DNA of 39,734 nucleotides from Spirochaetales bacterium (GTDB taxonomy: Bacteria; Spirochaetota; Spirochaetia; DSM-2461), in NCBI GenBank assembly GCA_028532905.1, contig JAQQAM010000114.1:1-39734 (forward strand), given 5' to 3'. Within the stretch, counting starts at the first letter, position 1. Each line of letters begins with the position of its first letter. The position numbers and the translations under genes are program-made. Positions 17,125 through 26,130 of the stretch are shown one piece after another. The notes beneath the pieces were generated by a model, which had not been told where the DNA came from, did not search any database, and saw only the letters and a list, made by a program, of their open reading frames with translations.

Positions 17125-18963
17125 TTATTTACACTTTTCCAGTGTAATCTCTCTGAAACTGTGAGCAGGCAAGGGGTCGAAATGAAGCCGGCCGTCTTTT
17201 TCCGTAATTCCCTCTTTTACTCTGAATCCCTGAAGTTTTGAGGCAGGAAGCCGGATGTTCCTCTTTTCATCAGCGAAGTTGAACAGAGCCAGCCGGGGTG
17301 AGTCTGATTCTGTCAGGTATATGTGACAGGACCGCTCTTCATACCAGTCTATCTGTCTGAGCCGGCCGTCAGGGGATTGGAAGGCTTTCCGGAGTATTTC
17401 ACAGCGGGGCTCATCCAGCTCCTCCATATTTTCACTGATAATGGGCATGACCCCGAGGGTTCGGATCAGCTCGACCCAGCATCGGGCTTCTTCTTCACTC
17501 AGACCATAGGGAGTTGTGTCTTTAAATTGAGTCAGAACTTTTTCAAACAGCCCGGCTTCTGCTTCAGAAGCATAGTCTCTTGTCAGAAGACAGTCCGGAT
17601 CATTGGCCCACCAGTTCCTGTGCATCCACTGATGCCGGACGGTCTGCCAGGCAGCAACACCTACGCTTATGTAGGGACCTTCCGGTTCCTCGGGATCGGG
17701 GCCGAGGCTCCAGCGGCAGGAGACATCATGGCCGGTTCTCATTCCGTCCACCAGTCCCACCAGAGGAGCAAAAGGAGCCCCGCAACCCAGTATAAAACGC
17801 TCGTCTCCCGCTTCCTCCCGGATAATCTCCATGGATGTACGGATCAGTTCGGCGGTAGTTCTTTCCGGATTATATCGTTCACCCGGCTCTATGGCAAAGT
17901 GTAGAAAATCCAGTTTGACATAGTTGAATCCCCATTCTCTGAATACCCTTCGGAAAGTCTTTCGCAAAAAGCCGGGGACCTCCGGATGTGAGAGGTCCAG
18001 AGCGTGGATTCCGTATATGACTGCCGGTTTTCCGTTTTTCTGTATACACCAGTCCGGGTGTTCCCGGAACAGACGGCTTGCCGGAGCTACTGCAAAGGGT
18101 GCCAGCCACAGACCGGGGGTAAATCCTTCCTCTTCAATGGATCGGGCGGCCTGTTCCATCCCTTCCGGAAATAAGGCTCCTGATCTGTCCCAGTCTCCCC
18201 ATACTTTTTCCGCTCCTTTTTCTGGAAGATTCCAGCCGTCATCTATCTGGATCACATCAACATCTTTCTGAAAACCTCGGTTTTTCAGAGCCTTCATATT
18301 ACTGCGGATGTCCTCTGCTTTAAGAGTATCGAGGTAATAGTACCAGCTGCACCAGCCGGAAGGTACCCGGCTGCCACGATTCCCCATAAGTGCGGCAGTT
18401 TTACGGGCATACTCAGTCATGAGAGAACTCAGTTTCTCACCAGCGGAAAATAACAGATCAGGCAGTTGAAGACACTCTCCCGGTTGTAGAGTCATGGTCT
18501 CCAGGTCTGCCCAGCAGTCCATGGACAGGGACTGTTCGTCAGATGGCCTTATATCAAACCCGGTAAACATACGGCTCAGATCTTCCCAGCCGGCAAGAAA
18601 AGCCCTGTCTCCTGATTCATCAGTCCAGGCACTCAGCATATGGCTGGTCACATTTTCGTCTATCCGGCGGAAACGGCTTATTTCGGCCATATTTTTTTTC
18701 TGACAGTGCTGAAGAGGCAGGGGACGGGAGAATGTGACCTTCAGATTCTTCAGGGGGAATATTCGACCGGGTGCGGCTGCTTCAGAACTCCGGTTTGTGA
18801 GTTTTGTGCTGAAGCGGTACCATCCGGATTCTTCTTCTGAGAAGTTCGACTCAAGCTGCCATCTTTCACTGCCGGTCATGTTGTCTCCGGTTTCAGGTTT
18901 ATAATTAAAAAAAACCTGAAAATCTCCGCTTTTATGTTCTAATATCCATGTTCCATCAGCCAT
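17125..18963 (-). CDS. GH36-type alpha-galactosidase-like enzyme, cytoplasmic
   Basis: 612 residues, no signal peptide, AAGGAG 5 bases before the ATG. An N-terminal beta-sandwich (1-195) precedes the barrel opening PSGWCSWYYYLDTLKAEDI (201-219). GH36/GH31 clan-D motifs follow: VIQIDDGWN (238-245), GLWLAPF (284-290), and FNYVKLDFLHF with nucleophile Asp352. MRTGHDVSCRW carries the acid/base Asp413. A short C-terminal beta domain ends the protein. The family hydrolyses terminal alpha-galactosides, but also raffinose-type transfer and alpha-N-acetylgalactosaminides, so only alpha-galactosidase-like is claimed. It is divergent from the large glycosidase lipoprotein at 19105 across a shared operator, which supports surface or periplasmic trimming followed by intracellular debranching of one glycan. 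Confidence 0.88.
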   Translation of the reverse strand: MADGTWILEHKSGDFQVFFNYKPETGDNMTGSERWQLESNFSEEESGWYRFSTKLTNRSSEAAAPGRIFPLKNLKVTFSRPLPLQHCQKKNMAEISRFRRIDENVTSHMLSAWTDESGDRAFLAGWEDLSRMFTGFDIRPSDEQSLSMDCWADLETMTLQPGECLQLPDLLFSAGEKLSSLMTEYARKTAALMGNRGSRVPSGWCSWYYYLDTLKAEDIRSNMKALKNRGFQKDVDVIQIDDGWNLPEKGAEKVWGDWDRSGALFPEGMEQAARSIEEEGFTPGLWLAPFAVAPASRLFREHPDWCIQKNGKPAVIYGIHALDLSHPEVPGFLRKTFRRVFREWGFNYVKLDFLHFAIEPGERYNPERTTAELIRTSMEIIREEAGDERFILGCGAPFAPLVGLVDGMRTGHDVSCRWSLGPDPEEPEGPYISVGVAAWQTVRHQWMHRNWWANDPDCLLTRDYASEAEAGLFEKVLTQFKDTTPYGLSEEEARCWVELIRTLGVMPIISENMEELDEPRCEILRKAFQSPDGRLRQIDWYEERSCHIYLTESDSPRLALFNFADEKRNIRLPASKLQGFRVKEGITEKDGRLHFDPLPAHSFREITLEKCK

Positions 18964-19026
18964 GGGAACTCCTTTTTTCTATAAAAAGTTTGATCTGCTC
19001 TGAAAATTATGATAGTTTAACACAGA

Positions 19027-19055
19027 ATATAAACGTTTGAATAATAAATAATCAA
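19027..19055. promoter_or_regulatory. LacI-like operator between divergent GH36 and large-glycosidase genes
   Basis: TAAACGTTTG at 19030-19039 matches 9 of 10 consensus positions. On the minus strand TTGATT (plus 19055-19050), 17 bases and TTATAT (plus 19032-19027) make a promoter for GH36 with the operator in the spacer and -10. A single bound repressor could therefore cover both divergent genes. The plus-strand promoter is less clear (TTGATC at 18990, 17 bases, TAGTTT). Confidence 0.6.
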
Positions 19056-19061
19056 GAGTTA

Positions 19062-19088
19062 TTTCCCACTGGTTCTGCCGACTGGGAA
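19062..19088 (+). promoter_or_regulatory. Leader hairpin just before the ribosome site of the 19105 gene
   Basis: TTTCCCA and TGGGAAA form a 7-bp stem around a 13-base loop in the leader, ending a few bases before AAGGAG. No T-run follows. It could shield or stabilise the mRNA 5' end; the function is unproven. Confidence 0.35.
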
Positions 19089-19104
19089 AAAAAGGAGACA
19101 TTAT

Positions 19105-22100
19105 ATGATCCGGAGATTTCCGATCCTGCTGCTGACAGCTGTTCTGCTGGGCGGCTGTCTGACAGTATCCACAGTGCCTGAGTTTAATGACTACATACCT
19201 CCGTCGGGAAAATACCTGACAGATGCAGAAAGGGAAAATCTTCTTTCCTGGCAAGCTCCTGAAATAGAGATTCTACAGAAACCGGAAATTCCGGAAGGAT
19301 ATTGGAAGAGCGGATTTACCAACTTCTCCGGTCAGGATGATGTGGAAGAGAATATTGCCGGTCTCCTTGATCCTCATGTCTATGAGGCTGAGATCTATCT
19401 GGACTGGCGGACTGTAGAGCCGGAGGAGGGTGTTTTTAACTGGAAGCCCATCGATGATCAGATTGCCCTCTGGGCAGCCTACGGTAAAAAGGTGGCCATC
19501 CGTGTTGTTACCGCCAGCCACAATACTCTGGAGACACCCCGTTGGCTTCATGAAGTTTATCATGTGAGGAAAATAACCAAAGGGATCTGGACCGATTTTG
19601 AATCAACTGAAAAATCCTTTTCCCCTCTGGGGAAAACTGTTGTGACCAAAAAACGGGATGATTCCATTTCCGGTATCCGTTCTGCCTACAGTGAATATAA
19701 AGGGGATATGCTGGAGCTTCGGGAGGGCAAAGTTTCAGGGAACCGCTTTTATGCGGTTCAGTTTGATTATGCCTCACCTTCAGGAGGCCGTTATTATGCA
19801 GCTGCCGTCAGCCGGGAAGGGGGGCCTGAAGCGACTCGTTTTATGACCTGGGATGCCGCTGCAGGGGAATCGGGAAGCCGCTTCTGGTCGGTAATCACAG
19901 GCCCCTGGCAGGATTATAGAATTGTCTGGGGTATTGAAGAAGGGGATTCTCTCTTACTGGATAATCTTCTTGTTTATGAGCAGGCCTATGGAATAGGACG
20001 AACCGTGGGCTATCCGGATTATTTTAATCCTGTTTATCACGAAAAATGGGGCAATTTTGTAGAGGCGCTGGGTGAGCGCTACGCCCATAATCCCCATGTG
20101 GAAACCGTTTGTGTATCCGGGCATGGCCGGTACGGTGAACTGGGTATCGAGGGCGATCGGGCAGGCCATCATGATCCCCAGTGGATGGCCATCGGCTTTA
20201 CCCAGGAAAAATACATGGATATTGTGGAAGGGAATATTAAGCTTTTTAAAAAACACTTCCCCGACAAGATCCTGCGGATGGTGGCGGGAGGTACGGTTCT
20301 TCCCGGATGGACCGATGAGAATTATATCTACTACAGAGGTATAAATACCTGTGCCGAATATGGAGTGCAGTTCAAAATCAACGGCATGCAGGAGGCCTTC
20401 GGTGTCTGGGGTACTAATGCATTCTCCTACGGTGCCAACAGGTATAAGCATAACAGTGACACCAGCATCTCCATAGAAACTGCCGGTCAGATCTACCGGA
20501 ATGATACAGGAAAGCCCACAGTTCCTACTGGCCATGCTATCTCTACTCTGAACAGAGTTCTTATAGACGGTATGGATAATATGTACCTCTATTCCCATGA
20601 TGCTATGGCCGATTCTGTTCGGAAGTATCTTCCCTATATGGCCGGGCAGATGGGTAGTGAGCAGCTGACAAGGTTCTACTGCCGTCCGGGTATGTACAGG
20701 GAATCCAATTCTGTAGCCGAGGTGCTTCAGGAATATAAGGATGTCTGGCTGGGAATATTCCGTAAACAGTATCCTGATGATGCCGGACTGCCTCTGCAAT
20801 ACGGAGAGCTTCTGACTCATAATGGGGAACATGCAGTCCGCAGCGGAAACAGCGTTCTTGATTTTGAACTGGATGCCCGGCAGCGGTATAACGGACTTTA
20901 CGGAACAACTATCACAGTGGTTTATCTAGATGAAGGCACCGATTCCTTTACAGTACAGGTCAATGATTCTGTGGATGAACTGAAACTGAGAACTCTCGAA
21001 ACTATTACAAAAACAGGCACAGGAGAGTGGAAGACTCTCAGTCTCTATGATTCAGCCTGGTCTGCCTCCTACCGCAACTTTGGAAAAGATATGGGAACCA
21101 ATATCGTCATTGATGATAACGGTGACGGTCCGGAAACTCTGCGCCTGATCGAAGTGGCTGCTGTTCCTGCCCTTGAGTGGAACCGGAGTCCTGTGGCGGA
21201 AAATCCTGTTCTGCCGGAAGATATACTTCTGCTGGAAGGTGGAGAACGCTGGGATATCACTGTTCCAGTTGATATTCCTGCAACCATGCTGACCCTCCCA
21301 ATTTATCAGGACAACAGCCATAAGAAGAACTTTATCAGGTTCAAACTGTTCCGGAATACAGAAAGGGGAGAGGAACTGATTGCCGACAGGGAACTGTATT
21401 ATGCAAGAGACGGTCTGGATCTTCACCTCCCTCTGGACGGTACAGTCCTTTCAGGAACATACATACTGGAAGTTGCAGAAACAGAAGGTGTTATCGGAGT
21501 ATACGGGGGAGAAGACGGAACACCTGCCTGGACTGCCTGGCGTTATGAAACCCTCCCCGGTGCCGAACAGACTCCTGTTCCCGGAAAGGCCGGTACTGAA
21601 GAGGCGCTTGTCTTTGATGCCGACAGTCCTTTCTATATGATTCAGCTTCAGGGGGCAGTGTCCGGAAACTCTTACCGTATTGAAAAACGCATGGCAGGCA
21701 GCGGGCAGTGGACTCCTGTCAGCTCTGCTGTTCAGGCTGTTTCTCTTGATGGTAAGACTGTATTGCCTTTTGAGCCTCAGACTGCCGGAGAGTACAGAAT
21801 CCTGGGAGAAAGCGGTGCAATACGGAACATCAGGAGCCTGTCTCCGGGAAATCTGATCCGGCTGACGGAAGCCAAGGGAGTGGTTTATCAGCCAGTGGGA
21901 GAGAGTCTGATTCTCTGGAATGCTGATGAAATTAGCAGATCATGGTCACTCAGTTCTCTGGAGAAGGGCGGAGCCGGCAGGAATGCACTGGAACTGAAGG
22001 TCCGCGGAACCGAACCTGCTGTAACATCCCCTCGTCTTGATCTGAAAGCCAGGAGAAACCAGTTTATCTCCTTTTCTCTGATCAATGGAACCGACAGTTC

Positions 22101-22767
22101 CATGGCCAGAGTTTTCTGGAAAGGTCCGGGACAGGATTTTCATGCCGAACGTTCTATGTTGCTGCCGGTTATTCCCAACGACCCCCGGTTGAGGAGCTAT
22201 GACTATCCTCTGGGAGATCATCCTCTTTGGACCGGGGATATCTCTGAAATCAAAGTAATGTTTGCCGACGGCGGAACAAACAGAGGTCAACTGTCACTGA
22301 AGTCTGTAGAAATAAGGGAAAGAACGACCCTCTACAATGCCCGTTTTGACGGTCCTGCAGACCGGATGTTCCATATTGCCACAAGAAAACCGGCAGAGAT
22401 CCGTGACGGGAAGCTCTATATAACCGAACCCTTTGCCTCCCTCAGTACTGTTATGACCATGCCGGATTTCCAGGCTGAGCCGGGACAGGTGATAGAGGTC
22501 AGAGTCAAAAACTCATCTGACGCTGGTTATCTTGATATAGGATGGGCAGCTGCAGACTGGATGGAAGGTCTCTATAGCTATGACAGCTATTACCTCAGTG
22601 CTGAAATGGACGCCTACGATTCGGAGTACCGGGTATTTCGTTTTTCTCCCGAAGCTGATGACGGCTGGAAGGGAAGGATCAACCGGATCTTCCTGAAGTT
22701 TGACAATATGGATACAGACAAACCAGTCCTGGTGGACAGTATCAGAATCTACAGAGAGAAGGAATAA
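19105..22767 (+). CDS. Large glycosidase-like lipoprotein (GH42-like barrel), paralogue of the 7841 gene
   Basis: 1220 residues. Signal peptide MIRRFPILLLTAVLLGGC with lipobox LGGC (Cys18); AAGGAG 8 bases before the ATG. The domain plan repeats that of the 7841 protein: barrel start at about 85-155 (DPHVYEAEIYLDW, VFNWKPIDDQIALWAAYGKK), inserted beta-sandwich at about 180-295, and barrel end at about 300-510. GRYGELGIEGD (Glu345) and SIETAGQIY (Glu458) are the probable catalytic pair. The C-terminal half is CBM-like sandwiches ending in VLVDSIRIYREKE. The conserved segments FPDK-LRMVAGG and KINGMQE-FG-W show clear paralogy. The next gene starts 2 bases after its stop, so it heads an operon with an amidohydrolase and a metallo-beta-lactamase-fold protein. 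The substrate is unknown. Confidence 0.78.
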   Translation: MIRRFPILLLTAVLLGGCLTVSTVPEFNDYIPPSGKYLTDAERENLLSWQAPEIEILQKPEIPEGYWKSGFTNFSGQDDVEENIAGLLDPHVYEAEIYLDWRTVEPEEGVFNWKPIDDQIALWAAYGKKVAIRVVTASHNTLETPRWLHEVYHVRKITKGIWTDFESTEKSFSPLGKTVVTKKRDDSISGIRSAYSEYKGDMLELREGKVSGNRFYAVQFDYASPSGGRYYAAAVSREGGPEATRFMTWDAAAGESGSRFWSVITGPWQDYRIVWGIEEGDSLLLDNLLVYEQAYGIGRTVGYPDYFNPVYHEKWGNFVEALGERYAHNPHVETVCVSGHGRYGELGIEGDRAGHHDPQWMAIGFTQEKYMDIVEGNIKLFKKHFPDKILRMVAGGTVLPGWTDENYIYYRGINTCAEYGVQFKINGMQEAFGVWGTNAFSYGANRYKHNSDTSISIETAGQIYRNDTGKPTVPTGHAISTLNRVLIDGMDNMYLYSHDAMADSVRKYLPYMAGQMGSEQLTRFYCRPGMYRESNSVAEVLQEYKDVWLGIFRKQYPDDAGLPLQYGELLTHNGEHAVRSGNSVLDFELDARQRYNGLYGTTITVVYLDEGTDSFTVQVNDSVDELKLRTLETITKTGTGEWKTLSLYDSAWSASYRNFGKDMGTNIVIDDNGDGPETLRLIEVAAVPALEWNRSPVAENPVLPEDILLLEGGERWDITVPVDIPATMLTLPIYQDNSHKKNFIRFKLFRNTERGEELIADRELYYARDGLDLHLPLDGTVLSGTYILEVAETEGVIGVYGGEDGTPAWTAWRYETLPGAEQTPVPGKAGTEEALVFDADSPFYMIQLQGAVSGNSYRIEKRMAGSGQWTPVSSAVQAVSLDGKTVLPFEPQTAGEYRILGESGAIRNIRSLSPGNLIRLTEAKGVVYQPVGESLILWNADEISRSWSLSSLEKGGAGRNALELKVRGTEPAVTSPRLDLKARRNQFISFSLINGTDSSMARVFWKGPGQDFHAERSMLLPVIPNDPRLRSYDYPLGDHPLWTGDISEIKVMFADGGTNRGQLSLKSVEIRERTTLYNARFDGPADRMFHIATRKPAEIRDGKLYITEPFASLSTVMTMPDFQAEPGQVIEVRVKNSSDAGYLDIGWAAADWMEGLYSYDSYYLSAEMDAYDSEYRVFRFSPEADDGWKGRINRIFLKFDNMDTDKPVLVDSIRIYREKE

Positions 22768-22769
22768 AA

Positions 22770-24044
22770 GTGACACAGGAACAGCTTTTAGAAGATATTC
22801 AGAAAATAAAAATTATAGATACCCATGAGCACCTCCCTGCCCGGGAGAGTAAACGGCCCCAGGATACAGATGTACTCCATGAATATCTGATCCACTATAT
22901 GAACAGCGACATCCTCTCTTCGGGAATGCCCCGGGGTGAAATGTTCCGGCTCTTTGATCCCAATCTTTCAGTGGGAGACAAATGGAATATCGTGGAGCCC
23001 TGGTGGGAAAACTGCCGTCTCACAGGTTACGGACGGTCTCTGGATCTTTCCGTCCGGGAGCTTTATGATCTTCCCGGAATTCATAAGGATACGGTTGAAG
23101 AGCTGGACAGGAAATTTAAAGAAGCCCGCCGCAAAGGGGGACATTACGAGTATGTGCTCCGGGAAAAGAGCGGTATAGCCCTGAGTGTGGTGGATTCGGA
23201 TACGGACTGTGATTCATCCCTCTTCCGGAGTACTGTCAACATGGACTCTTTTATTATTCCCGGTTCCCGGGCACAGCTGCAGCATGTGGAGTTCTCCACG
23301 GGCATTCGCCTGCGGACTTTTGAAGACTGGCTGGAAGCCTGCCGGAAAACTCTGAATAAAGCCCTTGATGAAGGCGCTGTTGTGCTGAAAAGCACTCTGG
23401 CCTATAAACGGTCTCTGGATTACAGGCAGGCCACCCGAAGCGCAGCGGAAACGGGATTTCTGGATTTTTTCAGAGATCTTCATTTCCCCGGCTGGGAAAA
23501 TCCCGGAATCCTCCCCACAAAGGAATTTCAGGATTATATGATGAATTTCATTCTCTCTATGGCGGAGGAGAAAGGACTGCCAGTTCAGATTCACACCGGT
23601 ATTCTGGAAGGGAACGGAAACAGACTGGGAAACAGCGATCCTCTGCTGCTGAATGATCTGTTTCTCCGTTTTCCGGATCTGCAGTTTTCGATTTTTCATA
23701 TGGGCTTCCCCTTTCAGAATGTGGTGAGCGCCCTTGTGAAAAACTTTCCCAATGTGAGTGTGGATATGTGCTGGGCTCATATCATTTCTCCCTCGTCCAG
23801 CCGGGAAGCTCTCTATCAGTGGCTTGATACAATCCCTGTGAACAAAATCTTCGGCTTTGGCGGAGATTACGGCTTTATCGACGGTGTCTGCGGTCATCAG
23901 CAGATGGCCCGGGAAAACATTGCTGCTGCACTGGGCCGCCTGATTAAAGAGGGCTGGCTGGATGGAGAGGCGGCTCTTCATATTGCCTGTAAAATCCTTT
24001 TTGATAATCCGAAGCGTTTTCTGAAACTGGATCTGGATTTATGA
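22770..24044 (+). CDS. Amidohydrolase-family metalloenzyme, paralogue of the 15779 gene
   Basis: 424 residues. Translation starts at a GTG (22770), 6 bases after an AAGGA inside the end of the previous gene. The amidohydrolase set is complete: IIDTHEHLP (HxH at 19-21), LPVQIHTGIL, FSIFHMGFPF and FGFGGDYGF. The middle region differs from the 15779 paralogue but the order and spacing of motifs agree (for example NxxVDMCWAHII versus ENAWLNMCWSHIV). Its position between a surface glycosidase and an MBL-fold hydrolase suggests action on a sugar acid, lactone or ester derived from the glycan. The reaction is not determined. Its stop overlaps the next ATG by four bases. Confidence 0.82.
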   Translation: MTQEQLLEDIQKIKIIDTHEHLPARESKRPQDTDVLHEYLIHYMNSDILSSGMPRGEMFRLFDPNLSVGDKWNIVEPWWENCRLTGYGRSLDLSVRELYDLPGIHKDTVEELDRKFKEARRKGGHYEYVLREKSGIALSVVDSDTDCDSSLFRSTVNMDSFIIPGSRAQLQHVEFSTGIRLRTFEDWLEACRKTLNKALDEGAVVLKSTLAYKRSLDYRQATRSAAETGFLDFFRDLHFPGWENPGILPTKEFQDYMMNFILSMAEEKGLPVQIHTGILEGNGNRLGNSDPLLLNDLFLRFPDLQFSIFHMGFPFQNVVSALVKNFPNVSVDMCWAHIISPSSSREALYQWLDTIPVNKIFGFGGDYGFIDGVCGHQQMARENIAAALGRLIKEGWLDGEAALHIACKILFDNPKRFLKLDLDL

Positions 24045-26038
24045 ATAGAATAAAGGAAACTGAAATAACCGGGCTTTTCCGGCTCAGTGAAAGCCTCTAT
24101 TTATTTAAAAGCAGCTGTCATGTCTGGATTGTCCGCAGGGGCAGTACTGCCCTCCTTATCGACAGCGGCACTGATGTTCCGGATGCGGTTTTCCGTTACC
24201 TGGGGATCAGCCGGATTGATCTGATTTTGCATACACGTCTGGACAGATCCGTTTGCGCCGCTACGGCCCGGCTCCAGAAGGACTGGGGCGGCAGGGCAGC
24301 AGTCCCTGCCTCCTGCGGTGATTTTGCTGTGAATCCCGATTTTCACTGGGAAAACCAGGATATCTACCACAGCTACTGTTTTAAACCGGGTTATGGAATT
24401 CCTGTTGAACCTTTTGATGTGAAGCATCATCTTCAGCCGGATGAAGAAATCCTGTGGGAAGATCTCCGTTTCAAAGTCATCAATACAGAATCGGGTGATG
24501 AATCTCTGATCTACCGGGTCCGGATTGACGGCTCTGATTGTGTTTTTACAGGAAACCTCCTGGCCGGGAAGGGGAGTGTCTGGAACTTTTATGATATGGA
24601 ACGCTGGTACAATGAGCTGTGCATGGGAGGGGAGTCCCTTTTGGACAGAGCCATTGCCCGGTTGCAGGCTCTGGAATCAGCGGGAGCAGATCTTCTGCTG
24701 ACTGCCCATGGCGATCCGGTTCTGTATGGTCTGGAGGCTGCGGCGGCAACCCGTGAGGCTCTGCAGAACACAAGAAATCAGCTGTATCAGAATACCATCC
24801 CCTCGGGCAGCAGGGATGAGGAGCTTCCTGGGGATTTTGTTCCTGTTGAAGGATCGGTCAGCGGTCCCTGGAACATAGAAACATCCTGGTTTTTTATCTC
24901 CGAATCGGGGAAAGTCCTGATCTGGGATTTCGGCTGGCCTATAATGCCTGGTGATTCCCGGGATATTCTGACCAGACTCTCCGGAATAAGCGGGCGTAAT
25001 GATCTTGTTCCTGATGTCATTCTATTCAGCCACTACCATGATGATCATATAAGCGGAGTTCCCTCTCTGAAGGAGTTCTACCCGGAACTCTCTGTCTGGA
25101 GCATGGATACTATGGCAGATATTCTGGAGAATCCCTTCCATTATAACCTGCCTTGTCTGGGCTCTGCAGGATATCCTTACGAAGGGATCTCTGTGGATAA
25201 AGTCCTGAAGGACAGGGAGACCTTCAACTGGGAAGGACAGGAGTTTCAGATTCATCATTTTCCGGGCCAGACTGAATATCATGCGGCTCTGGTTACCGAA
25301 ATGGATGGCCGGACCATTCTTTTTGCCGGTGACTCTGTCTATAAACCCCTTGATGGATATATTCTGAGAGGGGAGTCTTCAAATGGATGGAACATCTGTC
25401 TTCTGGGGGAAGGAAAAGGATACTCCCGCTGTGCCCGGGTTCTCAAAGAGGTGCAGCCCGATTATCTGGCTTCTGCCCATCATAGTATGATTCCTGTAGA
25501 CAGCCGGAGGATAGAAGAGTACGGCAGCTGGGCACAGAATACGGCAGAGATGATGGAAAATCTGGTATACGGCAGGAATGCCAACTTTTCCTGTGATCCG
25601 GGCTGGGCTTCCTTCTACCCCTTCCGGAGTATTGTTGATCCCGGTGAGCGGTTCCAGACCTCTGTTAGAATCAGAAACCATGAAGACCGTACGGTCTCTG
25701 TGAATATCCGCCCCGTTCTGCCTGAAGGGTGGGGCTGTTCTCCCGCCGTCCGGGAGGGAGCCGTTCCGCCCGGGGAGACGGGGGAGTTCCTTTTTGAAAT
25801 TACTGCCGGGGCCGGCACCTTCCGTCGTACAGTGCTGACAGCCCATGTGGTTTGTGACGGCATCGACTATGGACAGCATCCGGTGCATATTGCGGATTCA
25901 AAAGAATATGAAAAAACACTACCCGCCCATCTGTTTGAGAAATACCGTCAGGAGAGGGAGGCAGCTGCAGAACAGGACCTCTGTTATCAGGGAGCCTGGA
26001 AAATCCGGTGGTCTCCTGAGTCTGGTTTGAAGTGCTGA
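24041..26038 (+). CDS. Tandem metallo-beta-lactamase-fold protein with C-terminal NEW3-like domain
   Basis: 665 residues, no signal peptide. Two MBL domains are fused. The first (about 10-240) keeps the fold landmarks (ALLIDSGTD, LLLTAHGDP) but its metal motif reads HTRLDRS (64-70) and VFTGNL, so it is probably not catalytic. The second (about 270-490) has an intact site: HYHDDH (331-336), TEYH (His414), LFAGDS (Asp431) and SAHH (His480). The C-terminal section (about 525-625) resembles the NEW3 beta-sandwich found in glycosidases (VDPGERFQTSVRIRNHE, VPPGETGEFLFEI). It overlaps the amidohydrolase by four bases and ends the operon. MBL hydrolases in sugar loci are often lactonases or esterases; that role is inferred. 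Confidence 0.8.
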   Translation: MNRIKETEITGLFRLSESLYLFKSSCHVWIVRRGSTALLIDSGTDVPDAVFRYLGISRIDLILHTRLDRSVCAATARLQKDWGGRAAVPASCGDFAVNPDFHWENQDIYHSYCFKPGYGIPVEPFDVKHHLQPDEEILWEDLRFKVINTESGDESLIYRVRIDGSDCVFTGNLLAGKGSVWNFYDMERWYNELCMGGESLLDRAIARLQALESAGADLLLTAHGDPVLYGLEAAAATREALQNTRNQLYQNTIPSGSRDEELPGDFVPVEGSVSGPWNIETSWFFISESGKVLIWDFGWPIMPGDSRDILTRLSGISGRNDLVPDVILFSHYHDDHISGVPSLKEFYPELSVWSMDTMADILENPFHYNLPCLGSAGYPYEGISVDKVLKDRETFNWEGQEFQIHHFPGQTEYHAALVTEMDGRTILFAGDSVYKPLDGYILRGESSNGWNICLLGEGKGYSRCARVLKEVQPDYLASAHHSMIPVDSRRIEEYGSWAQNTAEMMENLVYGRNANFSCDPGWASFYPFRSIVDPGERFQTSVRIRNHEDRTVSVNIRPVLPEGWGCSPAVREGAVPPGETGEFLFEITAGAGTFRRTVLTAHVVCDGIDYGQHPVHIADSKEYEKTLPAHLFEKYRQEREAAAEQDLCYQGAWKIRWSPESGLKC

Positions 26039-26057
26039 TCTCGTGAATACGAATAAT

Positions 26058-26088
26058 ATAAAGGCCGCATCTGATATGCGGCCTTTAT
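26058..26088. terminator. Bidirectional terminator between convergent genes
   Basis: ATAAAGGCCGCAT (26058-26070) and ATGCGGCCTTTAT (26076-26088) form a perfect 13-bp stem with a 5-base loop. Its T-rich right arm serves the rightward operon, and the symmetric A-rich left arm serves the leftward beta-helix gene. Confidence 0.88.
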
Positions 26089-26130
26089 TATGCGTCCCTC
26101 TATGAGCGCTGAAATGTATTTTTTATACTC

